DNA from: Betaproteobacteria bacterium
GTDB lineage: Bacteria > Pseudomonadota > Gammaproteobacteria > Burkholderiales > Usitatibacteraceae
NCBI GenBank assembly: GCA_016709665.1
Contig: JADJMI010000003.1
Coordinates: 243,309-307,308, forward strand
Length of the DNA stretch: 64,000 nt
Reading direction: 5' to 3'
A program made the position numbers and the translations under genes. Shown here in pieces: positions 26,252-36,577 of this stretch; position 1 is the first letter of the stretch; each line of letters starts with the position of its first letter. A model generated the notes under the pieces. It did not search any database and was not told where the DNA came from. It saw only the letters and a program-made list of their open reading frames with translations.

Positions 26252-28449
26252 CGCCGACGCCGCAGTCCGCCCCGGCGGTCCGCCTGCCGGCGACGCGCAT
26301 CGCGCGCGTGCCCACGATCCTGCAGCTGGAGACGGTGGAGTGCGGCGCGGCCTCGCTCGCGATGGTCCTCGCCCACCATGGCCGGCACGTGCCGCTCGAG
26401 GCCCTGCGCGTCGACTGCGGCGTGACGCGCGACGGCAGCAAGGCCGGCGGCATCCTGCGCGCGGCGCGCGGCTACGGCCTCGTCGCGCGCGGCTTCCGCA
26501 AGGAACCCGCCGAGGTCGCCACGCTTCCCCTGCCCTCGATCCTCTTCTGGAACTTCAACCATTTCGTGGTGCTCGAGGGGTTCGAGGACGGCGAGGCGCT
26601 GCTGAACGATCCCGCCCTCGGCCGCCGGCGCGTGCGCGGCGCGGAATTCGACCAGGCCTTCACCGGCGTGGTGCTCACCTTCGAGCAGGGCCCGGATTTC
26701 AAGCCCGGCGGGGAGCCGCCCTCGGTGCTGCGCTCGCTCTCGCGCCACCTCGAGGGACTGCACCGGCCCGTCGCCCTCGCCATCGTCATCGGCCTCGCCC
26801 TCGTGCTGCCCGGCCTGGCGCTGCCCTGGCTCATGGGGCGCTTCGTGGACGACGTGCTCGCGGCGAGGCTGCCCGGCGAAGCGGAGACGCTCATCGCGGG
26901 GCTCGCCTGCGCGGCGCTCGCGCGCGGCGCGCTGGTGTGGGCGCAATCGCGCGTGCTGGGCGGTGCCTTCGAGCGGGCGGCGCTCCAGTCGGCGCGGCGG
27001 TTCTTCGCGCATGCGCTCTCGCTCCCGATGGCCTTCTTCGTGCAACGCTCGCCCGGCGAGATCGCCTCGCGCGTCGAGCTGAACGAGCGCGTCGCGCACA
27101 CGGTCTCGGCCGACCTCGCGCACCTCGTGCTCGATCTCGTGACGGCCGTGTTCTTCCTCGGCCTCATGCTGAACCTCGAGCACTCCCTCACGGCCATCGT
27201 GCTCGCCTGCCTCGCGGTCGAGCTCCTCGCCCTTCGCACCCTCGCCGTGCGGACCGCGGAGATCTCGCAGCGCCTGTCGGTGCAGGCCGGCAAGCTCGCG
27301 GGCATGGCCACGGGCGGCCTCGCGAACATCGAGAGCATCAAGGCGGGCGGGCAGGAAGGCGCGCTCTTCGCCAAGTGGCTGGGCCTGCACGCGGGCTTCA
27401 CCAACGCGATGGCCGAGGCGCAGCGCGTGACGCTCGGCCTGTCGCAGGTGCCGGCGCTCACGGGCCTCGCGGCGCAGCTCGCCGTGCTGGGCGTGGGCGC
27501 GGTGCGCGTCATGGATGGCTCGCTCACGGTCGGGCAGCTCGTCGCCTTCCAGGTGCTGCTCGCGGGCTTCACCGCCCCGGTGCACGCGCTCTTCGGCGCG
27601 GTGCAGGGCGCCCAGCAGCTGCGCGGCGACGTCGCGCGCATCGACGACGTGCTGAACCACGGGAAGGAACCCTCGGTCGTCATCGATGAAGCGACCGCGC
27701 CGCCCGGCCCCGGGCCCCGCCCGCGGTCGCTCGAGTTCCGCGACGTCACCTTCGGCTATTCCCGTGGAGACCCGCCGCTCGTGAGCGGTTTCTCGCTTTC
27801 GATCGGACCGGGGCGCCGCGTCGCGCTCGTGGGCGCCTCGGGCTCGGGCAAGAGCACGCTCGCGCGGCTCGCGGCGGGGCTCTACGCGCCCTGGAGCGGC
27901 GAGATCCTCTACGACGGCCGGCCGCGCGAGGCGTTCGCGCGCGAGGCGCTCTGCCGCGCCGTGGCCTACGTGGACCAGGACGTCGTGCTCTTCGAAGGCA
28001 CCGTGCGCGACAATCTCACGCTCTGGGATCCGGGCACCGAGGACGAGGTGATCCGAGCGGCCGCGCGCCACGCGGCCATCGAGGACGAGATCTCGGGCCG
28101 CGAGGGCGGACTCGACGCACCCCTGCAGGAAGGCGCGCGCAACCTGTCCGGCGGCCAGCGCCAGCGCCTCGAGATCGCGCGGGCTCTCGCGCGCGATCCC
28201 TCGATCCTGCTGCTCGACGAGGCGACGAGCGCGCTCGACCCGCCCACGGAGGCGCTGGTCGAGACGAACCTGCGCCGGCGCGGCACGACCACGCTCGTGA
28301 TCGCGCACCGACTGTCCACCGTGCGCGACGCCGACGAGATCCTCGTCCTCGCGAACGGCGCGGTGGTGGAGCGCGGCACGCACGACGAGCTGGCCGCGAT
28401 CGAAGGCGGGCATTACGCCGCGCTCGTCGCCGGGGAAGACGATGACTGA
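26239..28449 (+). CDS. Peptidase-containing ABC exporter (PCAT, NHLM ABC1-like)
   Basis: 736 residues. The N-terminal C39 peptidase (about 20-150) has the catalytic Cys in QLETVECGAASLAM, His in NFNHFVVLEG and Asp in NDPALGRR, so it should cut double-glycine leaders. Six membrane helices follow (about 170-450), then the ATPase with Walker A GASGSGKST, signature LSGGQRQR, Walker B ILLLDEATSALD and H-loop IAHRLS. All catalytic residues are intact. The GTG start lies inside the end of the adaptor stub. The natural substrate candidate is the double-glycine peptide at 30599-30838. It overlaps the next ABC gene by 8 bases. Confidence 0.93.
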   Translation: MAAVAPTPQSAPAVRLPATRIARVPTILQLETVECGAASLAMVLAHHGRHVPLEALRVDCGVTRDGSKAGGILRAARGYGLVARGFRKEPAEVATLPLPSILFWNFNHFVVLEGFEDGEALLNDPALGRRRVRGAEFDQAFTGVVLTFEQGPDFKPGGEPPSVLRSLSRHLEGLHRPVALAIVIGLALVLPGLALPWLMGRFVDDVLAARLPGEAETLIAGLACAALARGALVWAQSRVLGGAFERAALQSARRFFAHALSLPMAFFVQRSPGEIASRVELNERVAHTVSADLAHLVLDLVTAVFFLGLMLNLEHSLTAIVLACLAVELLALRTLAVRTAEISQRLSVQAGKLAGMATGGLANIESIKAGGQEGALFAKWLGLHAGFTNAMAEAQRVTLGLSQVPALTGLAAQLAVLGVGAVRVMDGSLTVGQLVAFQVLLAGFTAPVHALFGAVQGAQQLRGDVARIDDVLNHGKEPSVVIDEATAPPGPGPRPRSLEFRDVTFGYSRGDPPLVSGFSLSIGPGRRVALVGASGSGKSTLARLAAGLYAPWSGEILYDGRPREAFAREALCRAVAYVDQDVVLFEGTVRDNLTLWDPGTEDEVIRAAARHAAIEDEISGREGGLDAPLQEGARNLSGGQRQRLEIARALARDPSILLLDEATSALDPPTEALVETNLRRRGTTTLVIAHRLSTVRDADEILVLANGAVVERGTHDELAAIEGGHYAALVAGEDDD

Positions 28450-30577
28450 TCCGGGCGTCGCCTTCCGCCACGCCGCGCTCGCCGACGCGATGGGGCTCCT
28501 CGCGCCCCGCCTCGCGGTGAAGGGCGAGTTTCCCCGGGCGCTTCCCGACGAGGAGAGCGCCGCCGTCGAGGATTGCGCGGGCACGCTCGGGCTGCGCGCG
28601 CGCCGCGTGCTGCTCGATGGCCGCTGGTGGGCGCACGGCGGCCTGCCGATGCTCGCGCGGCTCACCGAGCGCCGCCGCGTGCCGCGCGAAGGGGAAGGGC
28701 CGGCGCCGCGCGGCTGGGTCGTCCTGGTGCCGGGATCGGCGGGCTACCGGATGCTCGCGCACGGCGGGCCCGGGGAACGCGAATGCGCCTGGCCGGTGGA
28801 CGAGGCCCTCGCCTCGCGCCTCGCGCCTTTCGCGTGGGTGTTCCACCGCACCTTCGCGCCGCGGCCCCTGCGCACCCCCGACGTGCTGCGTTTCGCGCTC
28901 GGCCACGCGCGCGGCGACTTCGCGATGCTGCTCGCTTGCGGTCTCGCCGCCGCCCTCGCGGGCCTCGTGACGCCGGTGGCCACGGGAAGGCTCATCGACA
29001 AGGCCATACCCGCGGGCTCGGGCTCCCTCGTGCTCGCGCTCGTCGCGGGACTCGCCGGCGCGGGCCTCGCCATCGTCGCGCTCGAGGCCATCCGCGCCAT
29101 CGCCGCGATGCGCCTGGAGGCGCGCACGGGCCTCGCCGTGCAGGCCGCCGTGCTCGATCGCCTCATCGGCGCGCCCGCGCGGTTCTTCCGCGCCTTCTCG
29201 AGCGGCGACCTCGCCATGCGGCTGGGGGCGGTGAACGCGGTGCAGCGCGAGGTCACGGGCGCGGCCATCGGCGCGCTGGTCACCGCCGCGTTCCTCTCGG
29301 CGAATCTCGCGCTGATGCTCGCCTACAGCCCCGCGCTCACGGGCGCCGCGCTCGGCGTGATCGTCGGGCGAGCGCGTGCTCCGTGGCGATCGGCGTCGCG
29401 CGCGTGCGGGTCGGCCGGCGCATCGAGGCCGCCGACGGCAGGCTGTCCTCGCTCTCGTACGAAGCCTTCGCCGGCATCGCGAAACTGCGGGCGGCGGCGG
29501 CCGAGTCGCGCGCGTTCGGGCAGTGGCTCGGCCGCTACCGCGAATTCCGTGCGCTCAACCGCGCGAGCGCGCATCTCACGAACCTCGAGACGGCGATGCT
29601 CGCCATCCTGCAGCCTGCGGCGGCGACGCTGGTGCTCTGGCTCGCCTGGCAGCTCGCGCAGGATCCGGCCGCGCAGGCGCTCTCGGTCGGCCAGTTCGTG
29701 GCGTTCCAGGCGGCGATGTTCGCGCTGCTGGGCGGCGTGCACGGCCTCGTCTCGACGGCGCTCGACCTCGCCGCACTCGCGCCCTCGTGGGAACGGGCGA
29801 AGCCCCTCCTGGAGACGGCGCCGGAGGACGGCGCGCGCGGCAAGATCCGCCACACGCCCCGGGGCGCCATCGAACTCTCCGACGTGTCGTTCGCCTACGC
29901 GGGCGGCCCCGAGGTTCTCTCCGGCATCCGGCTATCCATCCGGCCCGGCGAGTTCGTCGCGATCGTGGGCGCGAGCGGCTCGGGGAAATCGACGCTGCTT
30001 CGCCTGCTGCTCGGATTCGAGATGCCGACGAGGGGCAACGTGCGTTACGACGGCCTCGTGCTGCCGGCCCTCGACCTGCGCACGCTGCGCGCCGGCATCG
30101 GGACGGTGCTGCAGGGCGGAAAGCTCTGGGCGGGCGACCTCTACGCCAACATCGCCGGCGCCGCCAACCTCACGGTGGACGATGCCCGGGCGGCGGCGCG
30201 AGCGGCCGGCCTCGAGGCGGACATCGAGGCGATGCCGATGGGCCTCTACACGATGGTGGGCGAAGGCGTGAGCACGCTCTCGGGCGGGCAGCGCCAGCGG
30301 GTGCTCATCGCGAGGGCGCTCGCCGGCAAGCCGAGGATCCTCCTGCTGGACGAGGCGACGAGCGCGCTCGACAACCTGTCGCAGGCGACGGTGCTCGCGA
30401 GCCTCGCGCAGCGCGAGGCGACCCGGGTCGTGATCGCGCACCGCCTGGCGACGGTACGCGGGGCCGACCGGATCGTCGTGCTGGAGAAGGGGCGGATCGT
30501 CCAGGAAGGGACGTTCCGCGAACTGGCCGCCGCGCCCGGCCCCTTCGCCGGCGATGCTCGCGCGGCAGGTGCGGTAG
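28442..30577 (+). CDS. Second bacteriocin-export ABC transporter (NHLM ABC2-like), frame-shifted in this sequence
   Basis: About 711 residues after correction. A long N-terminal region without a peptidase precedes six helices and an ATPase with GASGSGKST, LSGGQRQR, ILLLDEATSALD and IAHRLA. This matches the second ABC protein of NHLM-type systems, which lacks the C39 domain. One base is missing near 29370 and one is surplus near 30551 (GCCGGCGATG). With both corrected the frame runs through PFAAMLARQVR to TAG 30575-30577; as written it would read into the convergent peptide gene and stop at 30675. Both changes are probably consensus errors. Confidence 0.85.
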
Positions 30578-30598
30578 GCGGCGGCCCTCGGGGAGGGA

Positions 30599-30838
30599 CT
30601 AGTTCTTCTTCGTGCCCGTGCCGGCCTGGGCGACCTGCGTGCCGGCGGCGCCGGTCTGCTCGCGCTTGGCGGTGACGACCACCTTGTCGAGCTTCACGAT
30701 CTGTTGCGGCTCCTCGCGCTTGGCGGTGACGGTGATCTTGCCGAGCTTCACCACTTCCTGGCCGCCGGCGACCTTGTCGAGATCGCTCTCGGAGAGTTCG
30801 CCTTCGGGGTTCACGTTCTTCTTGTCTTGGGTGGACAT
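30599..30838 (-). CDS. Double-glycine precursor peptide with two TonB-box-like core repeats
   Basis: 79-residue peptide. The leader ends GELSESDLDKVAGG (residues 13-26), a classic double-glycine cleavage site for C39 exporters. The 53-residue core has two imperfect repeats, VVKLGKITVTAKREE and IVKLDKVVVTAKREQ, then a Gly/Ala/Thr tail ending TKKN. V-T-A-K-R-E closely resembles the N-terminal TonB-box region of many TonB-dependent receptors. The core has no Cys, Ser or Trp, and no modification enzyme is nearby, so an unmodified peptide is likely. AGGAGAC precedes the ATG, and a TATCTT-like -10 lies about 55 bases upstream. The gene converges on the ABC2 gene, 21 bases away. Confidence 0.8.
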   Translation of the reverse strand: MSTQDKKNVNPEGELSESDLDKVAGGQEVVKLGKITVTAKREEPQQIVKLDKVVVTAKREQTGAAGTQVAQAGTGTKKN

Positions 30839-31017
30839 GGTTGTCTCCTGTTCCGGTTGGCCTGCGGGAGGCGAGTTGAAGATAGCACAACGTTCTGACG
30901 CTTCCCATCGTAGGGACGAGGGACGCGCCTTGCCGTGTGCGAGTTGGCATGGGGGACGCGGAATATTACGCATGAAACCGCGCTCCATCGCCGGCCGCCG
31001 GGAAAAACCCTTGAGGA

Positions 31018-31782
31018 TTATTGGGTTACGAGAACCGTGATGGCGAGCGCATTGGCCGCCACGACCGTCCAGCCGACCTGCTTCAGCTTTTTCGGGGACA
31101 GGGCGAGACGGTCCAGGGCGAGGACCCCCGCGAGGGGAAGGCAGGCGGCGAGGGCCACCGCCCGAAGGGAAGGCAGGGCCCACGCGACGGCGAGGGCCGC
31201 GGCGAGCGCGAGGGGCGCCATGAACGCGGCAACGGGAACCACCCAGGGCTTCGCCCCGGTGACGCGCGCCTTGATGGCGTGAACGGCGAAGGTCGCGACC
31301 ATCGTCGTCGCGAACCACATCACGGGCGGCCCCCAAAGGAGCGCGCCCTGCGCGCCGCCCGCCGCCGCCACGGGCAGGTGCATGGACGAGAACGCCGCGG
31401 CCGCGATCGCTTCGCCGCCGAGCGACTTGAGGTTCTTCGACAGCACCGTGGGCACGAGGCACAAGGCGAAGGCGGCGGGAACGAGCGCGAGCCAGCGCGC
31501 GGACACCGGCGCGAGCGCCAGGGCGGCCAGGCCGGCCAGCGCGCCCAGGGCACCCAGCCGCATGAGCAGGCGCCGCGCCGAAGGCCCCTGCTCTTCCTGG
31601 AGACGCTTGCCGCGCGCCCCGACGAGCACGACGACGGACTCGTTCGCGAAGAACAGGAGCAGGGCCGCGACGACGAAAAGATACGAGGCCCACCCCGGGC
31701 TCGCGACCAGCAGGCCCGACAGGAGGGGAAAGCCGAGTTCGGCGTAGGCGCCGTGCTCGCGGGGGATAAGGTGCTTGTTCAT
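31018..31782 (-). CDS. YwiC-like polytopic membrane protein
   Basis: 254 residues, about eight membrane helices. The N-terminal REHGAYAELGFPLLSGL and the interior FFANESVVVLVGARGKR match the YwiC-like family, which has no proven function and distantly recalls prenyltransferase-type membrane proteins. AAGG precedes the ATG, with a TATAGT box 9 bases before the start. The 179-bp gap to the precursor peptide gene on the same strand contains no other reading frame I can support. Confidence 0.75.
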   Translation of the reverse strand: MNKHLIPREHGAYAELGFPLLSGLLVASPGWASYLFVVAALLLFFANESVVVLVGARGKRLQEEQGPSARRLLMRLGALGALAGLAALALAPVSARWLALVPAAFALCLVPTVLSKNLKSLGGEAIAAAAFSSMHLPVAAAGGAQGALLWGPPVMWFATTMVATFAVHAIKARVTGAKPWVVPVAAFMAPLALAAALAVAWALPSLRAVALAACLPLAGVLALDRLALSPKKLKQVGWTVVAANALAITVLVTQ

Positions 31783-31791
31783 TGCACCTTC

Positions 31792-31797
31792 ACTATA
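31792..31797 (-). promoter_or_regulatory. Putative -10 box of the ywiC-like gene
   Basis: TATAGT on the minus strand, 9 bases before the ATG, with AAGG between them. The spacing implies a leader of only a few bases. Confidence 0.4.
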
Positions 31798-31868
31798 CCG
31801 GGGGCGCTGCGCCACGTACCTGAAAAATGTCAAACCTCCGCGCGCGAACCGCGAGGCCCGCGGACGGC

Positions 31869-31874
31869 TACAAT
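31869..31874 (+). promoter_or_regulatory. Putative -10 box of tex
   Basis: TACAAT in GGCTACAATCC lies 40 bases before the tex ATG, giving a leader of about 34 bases. Confidence 0.45.
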
Positions 31875-31914
31875 CCGCACCTGCGCACCACCGCCCCGCC
31901 CGAAATTCCGCACG

Positions 31915-34300
<2,386 letters not shown>

Positions 34301-34310
34301 CCCGGAGAAA

Positions 34311-34357
34311 CGGGGACAGGTGAATTTTTCACCCGTCCCCAAATTCACCTGTCCCCG
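34311..34357. repeat. Palindromic GGGGACAGGTG repeat after tex
   Basis: CGGGGACAGGTGAATTT (34311-34327) and AAATTCACCTGTCCCCG (34341-34357) are perfect 17-bp inverted copies. The spacer TTCACCCGTCCCC is a third, inverted half copy with one mismatch, so two alternative hairpins can form. It may terminate tex transcription. It ends 8 bases before a sigma-54 promoter. Confidence 0.85.
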
Positions 34358-34365
34358 ATTTCTGG

Positions 34366-34381
34366 TGGCACGGATATTGCA
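34366..34381 (+). promoter_or_regulatory. Sigma-54 promoter of nasT
   Basis: TGGCACG-N4-TTGCA matches the -24/-12 consensus exactly (TGGCACG 34366-34372, TTGCA 34377-34381). It lies 25 bases before the nasT ATG, placing the start site a few bases beyond 34390. Activation by a bEBP such as NtrC is expected. Confidence 0.85.
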
Positions 34382-34395
34382 CTGCAGCAATATCC
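34372..34395. promoter_or_regulatory. Inverted repeat overlapping the nasT -12 element
   Basis: GGATATTGC (34372-34380) and GCAATATCC (34387-34395) pair perfectly over 9 bp with a 6-base loop. The left arm contains the -12 TTGC, so a bound repressor would occlude the promoter; a role as a transcript hairpin is also possible. It could equally be chance symmetry of TTGC with the downstream bases. Confidence 0.4.
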
Positions 34396-34405
34396 GGAGC
34401 CCCGC

Positions 34406-34987
34406 GTGATCACTGTCCTCATCGTCGACCACACCCCCACCCGCGCATCGGCGCTGCAGGAGGCGCTCGCGGCCATGGCGGGCATCCGCGTCGTGTGCGC
34501 CCTGGATTCACCCCTCGAGTTGCACGCGCGCGTGGCGGAGTTCCGGCCCGACGTGGTGCTGATCGACACGGAATCGCCCAGCCGTGACGTGCTCGAGCAA
34601 CTCGCCGTGATGAACGCCGCGGCACCGCGGCCCGTGGTCATGTTCAGCGACGACGCCGGTGACCAGCCCATTCGCGAGGCGATCCGCGCTGGCGTCTCGG
34701 CGTACATCGTCGATGGCCTTGCGCCCGGCCGGCTGCACCCGATCCTGCGCGTCGCGATGGAACGCTTCGACAAGGAGCAGCGCCTGCGGGCCGAGCTCGA
34801 GGACACCAAGGAGAAGCTCGCCTCGCGCAAGGTGATCGAGCGCGCGAAGGGCATCCTCATGAAGCAGCGCGGCATCTCGGAGGACGAGGCTTTCGCGATG
34901 CTGCGCGAGCACGCCATGGCCCGGGGACTCAAGCTCGGCGACGCGGCGGCCAAGCAGGTCATCGACATCGCGAGCCTGCTCGGTTGA
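34406..34987 (+). CDS. nasT: ANTAR-domain response regulator, nitrate antiterminator
   Basis: 193 residues. A receiver-like domain (about 1-120, Asp in DVVLIDTES) is followed by a coiled linker and a C-terminal ANTAR RNA-binding domain (KVIERAKGILMKQRGISEDEAFAMLREHAM). ANTAR proteins of the NasT group bind leader RNA and stop premature termination of nitrate genes. The gene stands behind its own sigma-54 promoter and just before the nrt-nir-nas operon, whose leader contains a terminator hairpin. NasS, the usual nitrate-sensing partner that holds NasT inactive, is not encoded in the window. Confidence 0.92.
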   Translation: MITVLIVDHTPTRASALQEALAAMAGIRVVCALDSPLELHARVAEFRPDVVLIDTESPSRDVLEQLAVMNAAAPRPVVMFSDDAGDQPIREAIRAGVSAYIVDGLAPGRLHPILRVAMERFDKEQRLRAELEDTKEKLASRKVIERAKGILMKQRGISEDEAFAMLREHAMARGLKLGDAAAKQVIDIASLLG

Positions 34988-35010
34988 CCGGGCGGGTCGC
35001 GATACCTTGC

Positions 35011-35052
35011 AGTGCACAAAACCGGGGCGCACGCACGCTGCCGTTGTGCACT
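35011..35052. promoter_or_regulatory. Candidate enhancer inverted repeat upstream of the nrt operon
   Basis: AGTGCACAA (35011-35019) and TTGTGCACT (35044-35052) are perfect 9-bp inverted copies, about 80-120 bases before the sigma-54 promoter, the distance usual for NtrC sites. The TGCAC cores recall NtrC half-sites. The rest of the 299-bp gap between nasT and nrtA also holds a small GC hairpin (35067-35081), the promoter and the leader terminator. Confidence 0.45.
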
Positions 35053-35131
35053 TTCGGCCCATGGCCGGGGCCATCGGCCCCGCCGATCGCGTCCACCCCA
35101 CATATAAGGTCGCGCGAGCCGGAATTGCGGG

Positions 35132-35147
35132 TGGCACGGTGATTGCA
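35132..35147 (+). promoter_or_regulatory. Sigma-54 promoter of the nrt-nir-nas operon
   Basis: TGGCACG (35132-35138), 4 bases, then TTGCA (35143-35147): an exact -24/-12 element, near-identical to the one before nasT. Initiation near 35157 would give a leader of about 130 bases before nrtA. Confidence 0.88.
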
Positions 35148-35196
35148 TAGCTTCAGGCATCGGTGCCCGGCCAACGGCGGTCGGACATCCCCAGAC

Positions 35197-35241
35197 AAAG
35201 GCGTCCTGGCCCGCGGCAACGCGGCAGCCACGACGCCTTTT
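35197..35241 (+). terminator. Leader terminator of the nitrate operon, likely NasT target region
   Basis: AAAGGCGTC (35197-35205) pairs with GACGCCTTTT (35232-35241). Inside is a second stem, CCGCG/CGCGG, closed by a GCAA tetraloop. The outer stem is followed by TTTTCGCCTTT. The hairpin lies between the sigma-54 start and nrtA, where NasT-type antiterminators act. The two-hairpin ANTAR target with defined hexaloops could not be placed with confidence by eye. Confidence 0.7.
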
Positions 35242-35286
35242 CGCCTTTCCGGAACCCGAAACCATGAACCCCCAGGAGATCGACCG

Positions 35287-36567
35287 ATGGACGACCGCAA
35301 GAAGCCCGAAGCAATCGCGCCCCTCCCGAACGATGCGACGCTCGCCGACCGCCGCCGCTTCCTCGTCGGAGGCGCGGCGCTGATGGCCGGCCTCGCCCCC
35401 GGGGTCCGCAGCGGCGCGTGGGCGGCCGGCTCCGACGCGCCCGAGAAAAAGGAAGTGAAGATCGGTTTCATCCCCCTCACCGACTGCGCCTCCGTCGTGA
35501 TGGCCGCGCACAAGGGCTTCGACGCCAAGTACGGCATCAAGATCACGCCGACGAAGGAAGCCTCGTGGGCCGCCGTGCGCGACAAGCTGGTGAACGGCGA
35601 GATCGACGGCGCGCACGTGCTCTACGGCCTGATCTACGGTGTGCAGCTGGGCATCGGCGGGCCGAAGAAGGACATGGCCTGCCTCATGACGATCAACAAC
35701 AACGGCCAGGCCATCTCGCTCTCCTCGCAGCTGCACGCGAAGGGCGTCACCGACGGCGCCTCGCTCGCGAAGCTGATCGCGAAGGAAAAGCGCGAGTACA
35801 CGTTCGCCCAGACCTTCCCGACGGGCACCCACGCCATGTGGCTCTACTACTGGCTGGGCGCCCACGGCATCAACCCGATGGCCGACGTGAAGACGATCAC
35901 CGTCCCGCCGCCGCAGATGGTCGCCAACATGCGCGTGGGCAACATGGACGGCTTCTGCGTGGGCGAGCCGTGGAACGCGCGCGCCATCGCCGACAAGATC
36001 GGCTTCACCGCGACGACGACGCAGGACATCTGGAAGGACCACCCGGAGAAGATCCTGGGCACGACGGCCGAGTTCGTGCAGAAGAACCCCAACACCGCGC
36101 GCGCCATGATCGCCGCCGTGCTGGAGGCCGCCCGCTGGATCGACGCGAGCGACGCCAATCGCCGGGAGACCGCCAAGGTCATCGCGCAGAAGTCGTACGT
36201 CAACACCGACGTCGAGGTCATCGAGGGACGCATCCTCGGCCAGTACGACAACGGCATCGGGAAGAAGTGGACGGACCCGAACCCGATGCGCTTCCACAAC
36301 GACGGCGCCGTGAGCTTCCCGTACCTCTCCGACGGCATGTGGTTCATGACGCAGCACCGCCGCTGGGGACTGCTCAAGGAAAACCCCGACTACCTCGCCG
36401 TCGCGAAGAAGGTGAACCAGGTGGAGCTCTACAAGCAGGCCGCCGCGATGGTGAAAGTGAACGTGCCCAAGGACCCGATGCGCTCGGCGAAGTTCGTCGA
36501 CGGCGTCACCTGGGACGGCAAGGATCCGGCGAAGTACGCCGGCGGCTTCAAGGTCAAGGTCGCCTGA
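35287..36567 (+). CDS. nrtA: Nitrate ABC transporter substrate-binding protein
   Basis: 426-residue CmpA/NrtA-family protein. The N-terminus carries a twin-arginine signal (DRRRFLVGGAALMAGL), followed by EVKIGFIPLTDCASVVMAAHKGFDAKYG and the binding-site segments TFPTGTHAMWLYYWL and MRVGNMDGFCVGEPWN typical of nitrate or bicarbonate receptors. AGGAG lies 8 bases before ATG 35287. It could instead be the sensor NasS, but the export signal and the permease and ATPase genes behind it favour the transporter subunit. It heads the operon below a leader terminator. Confidence 0.92.
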   Translation: MDDRKKPEAIAPLPNDATLADRRRFLVGGAALMAGLAPGVRSGAWAAGSDAPEKKEVKIGFIPLTDCASVVMAAHKGFDAKYGIKITPTKEASWAAVRDKLVNGEIDGAHVLYGLIYGVQLGIGGPKKDMACLMTINNNGQAISLSSQLHAKGVTDGASLAKLIAKEKREYTFAQTFPTGTHAMWLYYWLGAHGINPMADVKTITVPPPQMVANMRVGNMDGFCVGEPWNARAIADKIGFTATTTQDIWKDHPEKILGTTAEFVQKNPNTARAMIAAVLEAARWIDASDANRRETAKVIAQKSYVNTDVEVIEGRILGQYDNGIGKKWTDPNPMRFHNDGAVSFPYLSDGMWFMTQHRRWGLLKENPDYLAVAKKVNQVELYKQAAAMVKVNVPKDPMRSAKFVDGVTWDGKDPAKYAGGFKVKVA

Positions 36568-36577
36568 GGGAGATGCC

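Noticed and set aside
30599..31693. Longer minus-strand frame upstream of the precursor peptide
   Set aside because: The extension lies across the YwiC-like gene in another frame and the gap. The ATG at 30838 has a strong AGGAG site and yields a typical leader.
35263..35362. Upstream start at ATG 35263 before nrtA
   Set aside because: It reads out of frame with nrtA and gives a short Arg/Ser-rich frame without a family match. The ATG at 35287 has AGGAG and leads into a twin-arginine signal.
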